Source: an uncultured Microcaldota archaeon
GTDB lineage: Archaea > Micrarchaeota > Micrarchaeia > Anstonellales > Bilamarchaeaceae
Reading direction: 5' to 3'
Assembly (NCBI GenBank): GCA_903835325.1
Contig: CAILMU010000072.1
Location: forward strand, 1 to 23,773
DNA: 23,773 nt
Positions 23,502-23,773 of this stretch are shown piece by piece (positions within the stretch are counted from its first letter, which is position 1; each line of letters begins with the position of its first letter). The notes under the pieces were generated by a model. The model saw nothing but the letters and a program-made list of their open reading frames with translations, made no database searches and was not told the origin of the DNA. The translations under genes were made by a program, and so were the position numbers.

Positions 23502-23773
23502 CAGAACGGGCCGATAAAAGAAGGTTGGGCACCGCCGAAAACAAGGACGACCCGCCTCTCCGCCTGCCCTTTCTTGCTCTCCTCTAGTGCGACAGCAAGG
23601 GCGGATTTGATGGCATCCTTCACGGCTTTCCAGTCGCTCTCGGGAGGATCCCGGTCTATGCTGACGATGCTCACCCGGACCATTATGCCCCGATGAAGAT
23701 CGACAAGCGAGAAGAATGAATTGTGCGACGTCTCTGTGAAGTAGATTCCGTAATCGCTCGCGGGCCTGCCCCC
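23501..23773 (-). CDS. C-terminal part of a protein of unknown function; 5' end beyond right edge
   Basis: The stop TGA is at 23501-23503. An ATG at 23683 would give a 60-residue protein, but the frame is open all the way to the window edge, adding GGRPASDYGIYFTETSHNSF and LVDLHRGI before that Met, which read like real protein. No AT-rich promoter element lies about 26 bases before 23683, unlike the leaderless genes of this window. I therefore treat it as a gene continuing to the right, with 90 visible residues. The visible part alternates strands and a helix: RVSIVSID, WKAVKDAIKSALAVALEESK, RRVVLVFGGAQPSFIGPF. It converges on the giant gene with 28 bases between the stops. No family is recognised. 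Confidence 0.62.
   Translation of the reverse strand, partial: GGRPASDYGIYFTETSHNSFFSLVDLHRGIMVRVSIVSIDRDPPESDWKAVKDAIKSALAVALEESKKGQAERRVVLVFGGAQPSFIGPF

Noticed and set aside
1..23773. RNA genes, CRISPR arrays, insertion sequences, attachment sites
   Set aside because: I saw no tRNA-like cloverleaf, no evenly spaced direct repeats with unique spacers, and no transposase or integrase motifs. No gene-free stretch exceeds about 100 bases.

Overview
The window looks archaeal. Four of the intact genes have a TATA-like element centred about 26-28 bases upstream of their best start codon and no room for a ribosome binding site, which is the arrangement of leaderless archaeal transcripts. The left-edge gene is the C-terminal part of an archaeal-type RecJ/DHH nuclease. 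GC content is moderate (mid-50s %, judged by eye). A DPANN-type or other poorly characterised archaeal lineage would fit the number of orphan genes and the giant gene, but that is inference; nothing here fixes the phylum.

Layout, left to right. (1) Bases 1-989 (+): 3' part of a DHH/DHHA1 (RecJ-like) exonuclease gene. (2) 1062-2300 (+): a leaderless orphan gene for a His-rich then Asn/Ser-rich protein. (3) 2333-3037 (-): a convergent orphan gene, possibly encoding a membrane protein. (4) 3136-3762 and 3816-4622 (-): two tandem orphan genes whose products look like divergent paralogues; each has its own TATA element. (5) 4623-4700: a short divergent promoter region. (6) 4701-5177 (+): a small helical protein, followed 7 bases later by (7) 5185-23472 (+): a single uninterrupted gene for a protein of about 6,095 residues, which takes up roughly three quarters of the window. 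(8) 23501-23773 (-): the 3' end of a convergent gene that runs off the right edge.

The giant protein is the striking object. It has no visible signal peptide, only one modestly hydrophobic zone, and about six cysteines in all. Its first ~1,850 residues are mostly helical, with TPR-like 'GD...A' motifs. A Gly-rich hydrophobic patch follows, then a region that looks like a degenerate GGDEF/nucleotidyl-cyclase-type fold. After that comes a string of globular modules joined by Pro/Ala/Glu/Lys linkers: a domain with a YRSxSQxxWRR motif, two pairs of a ~100-residue helical repeat, a pair of ~28-residue strand-rich repeats, an alpha-solenoid-like stretch, and a ~600-residue aromatic- and His-rich C-terminal region. 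Nothing in it gives a secure enzymatic function. The small upstream gene is probably co-transcribed with it. The other orphan genes may be lineage-specific neighbours, but no functional link can be shown from sequence alone.
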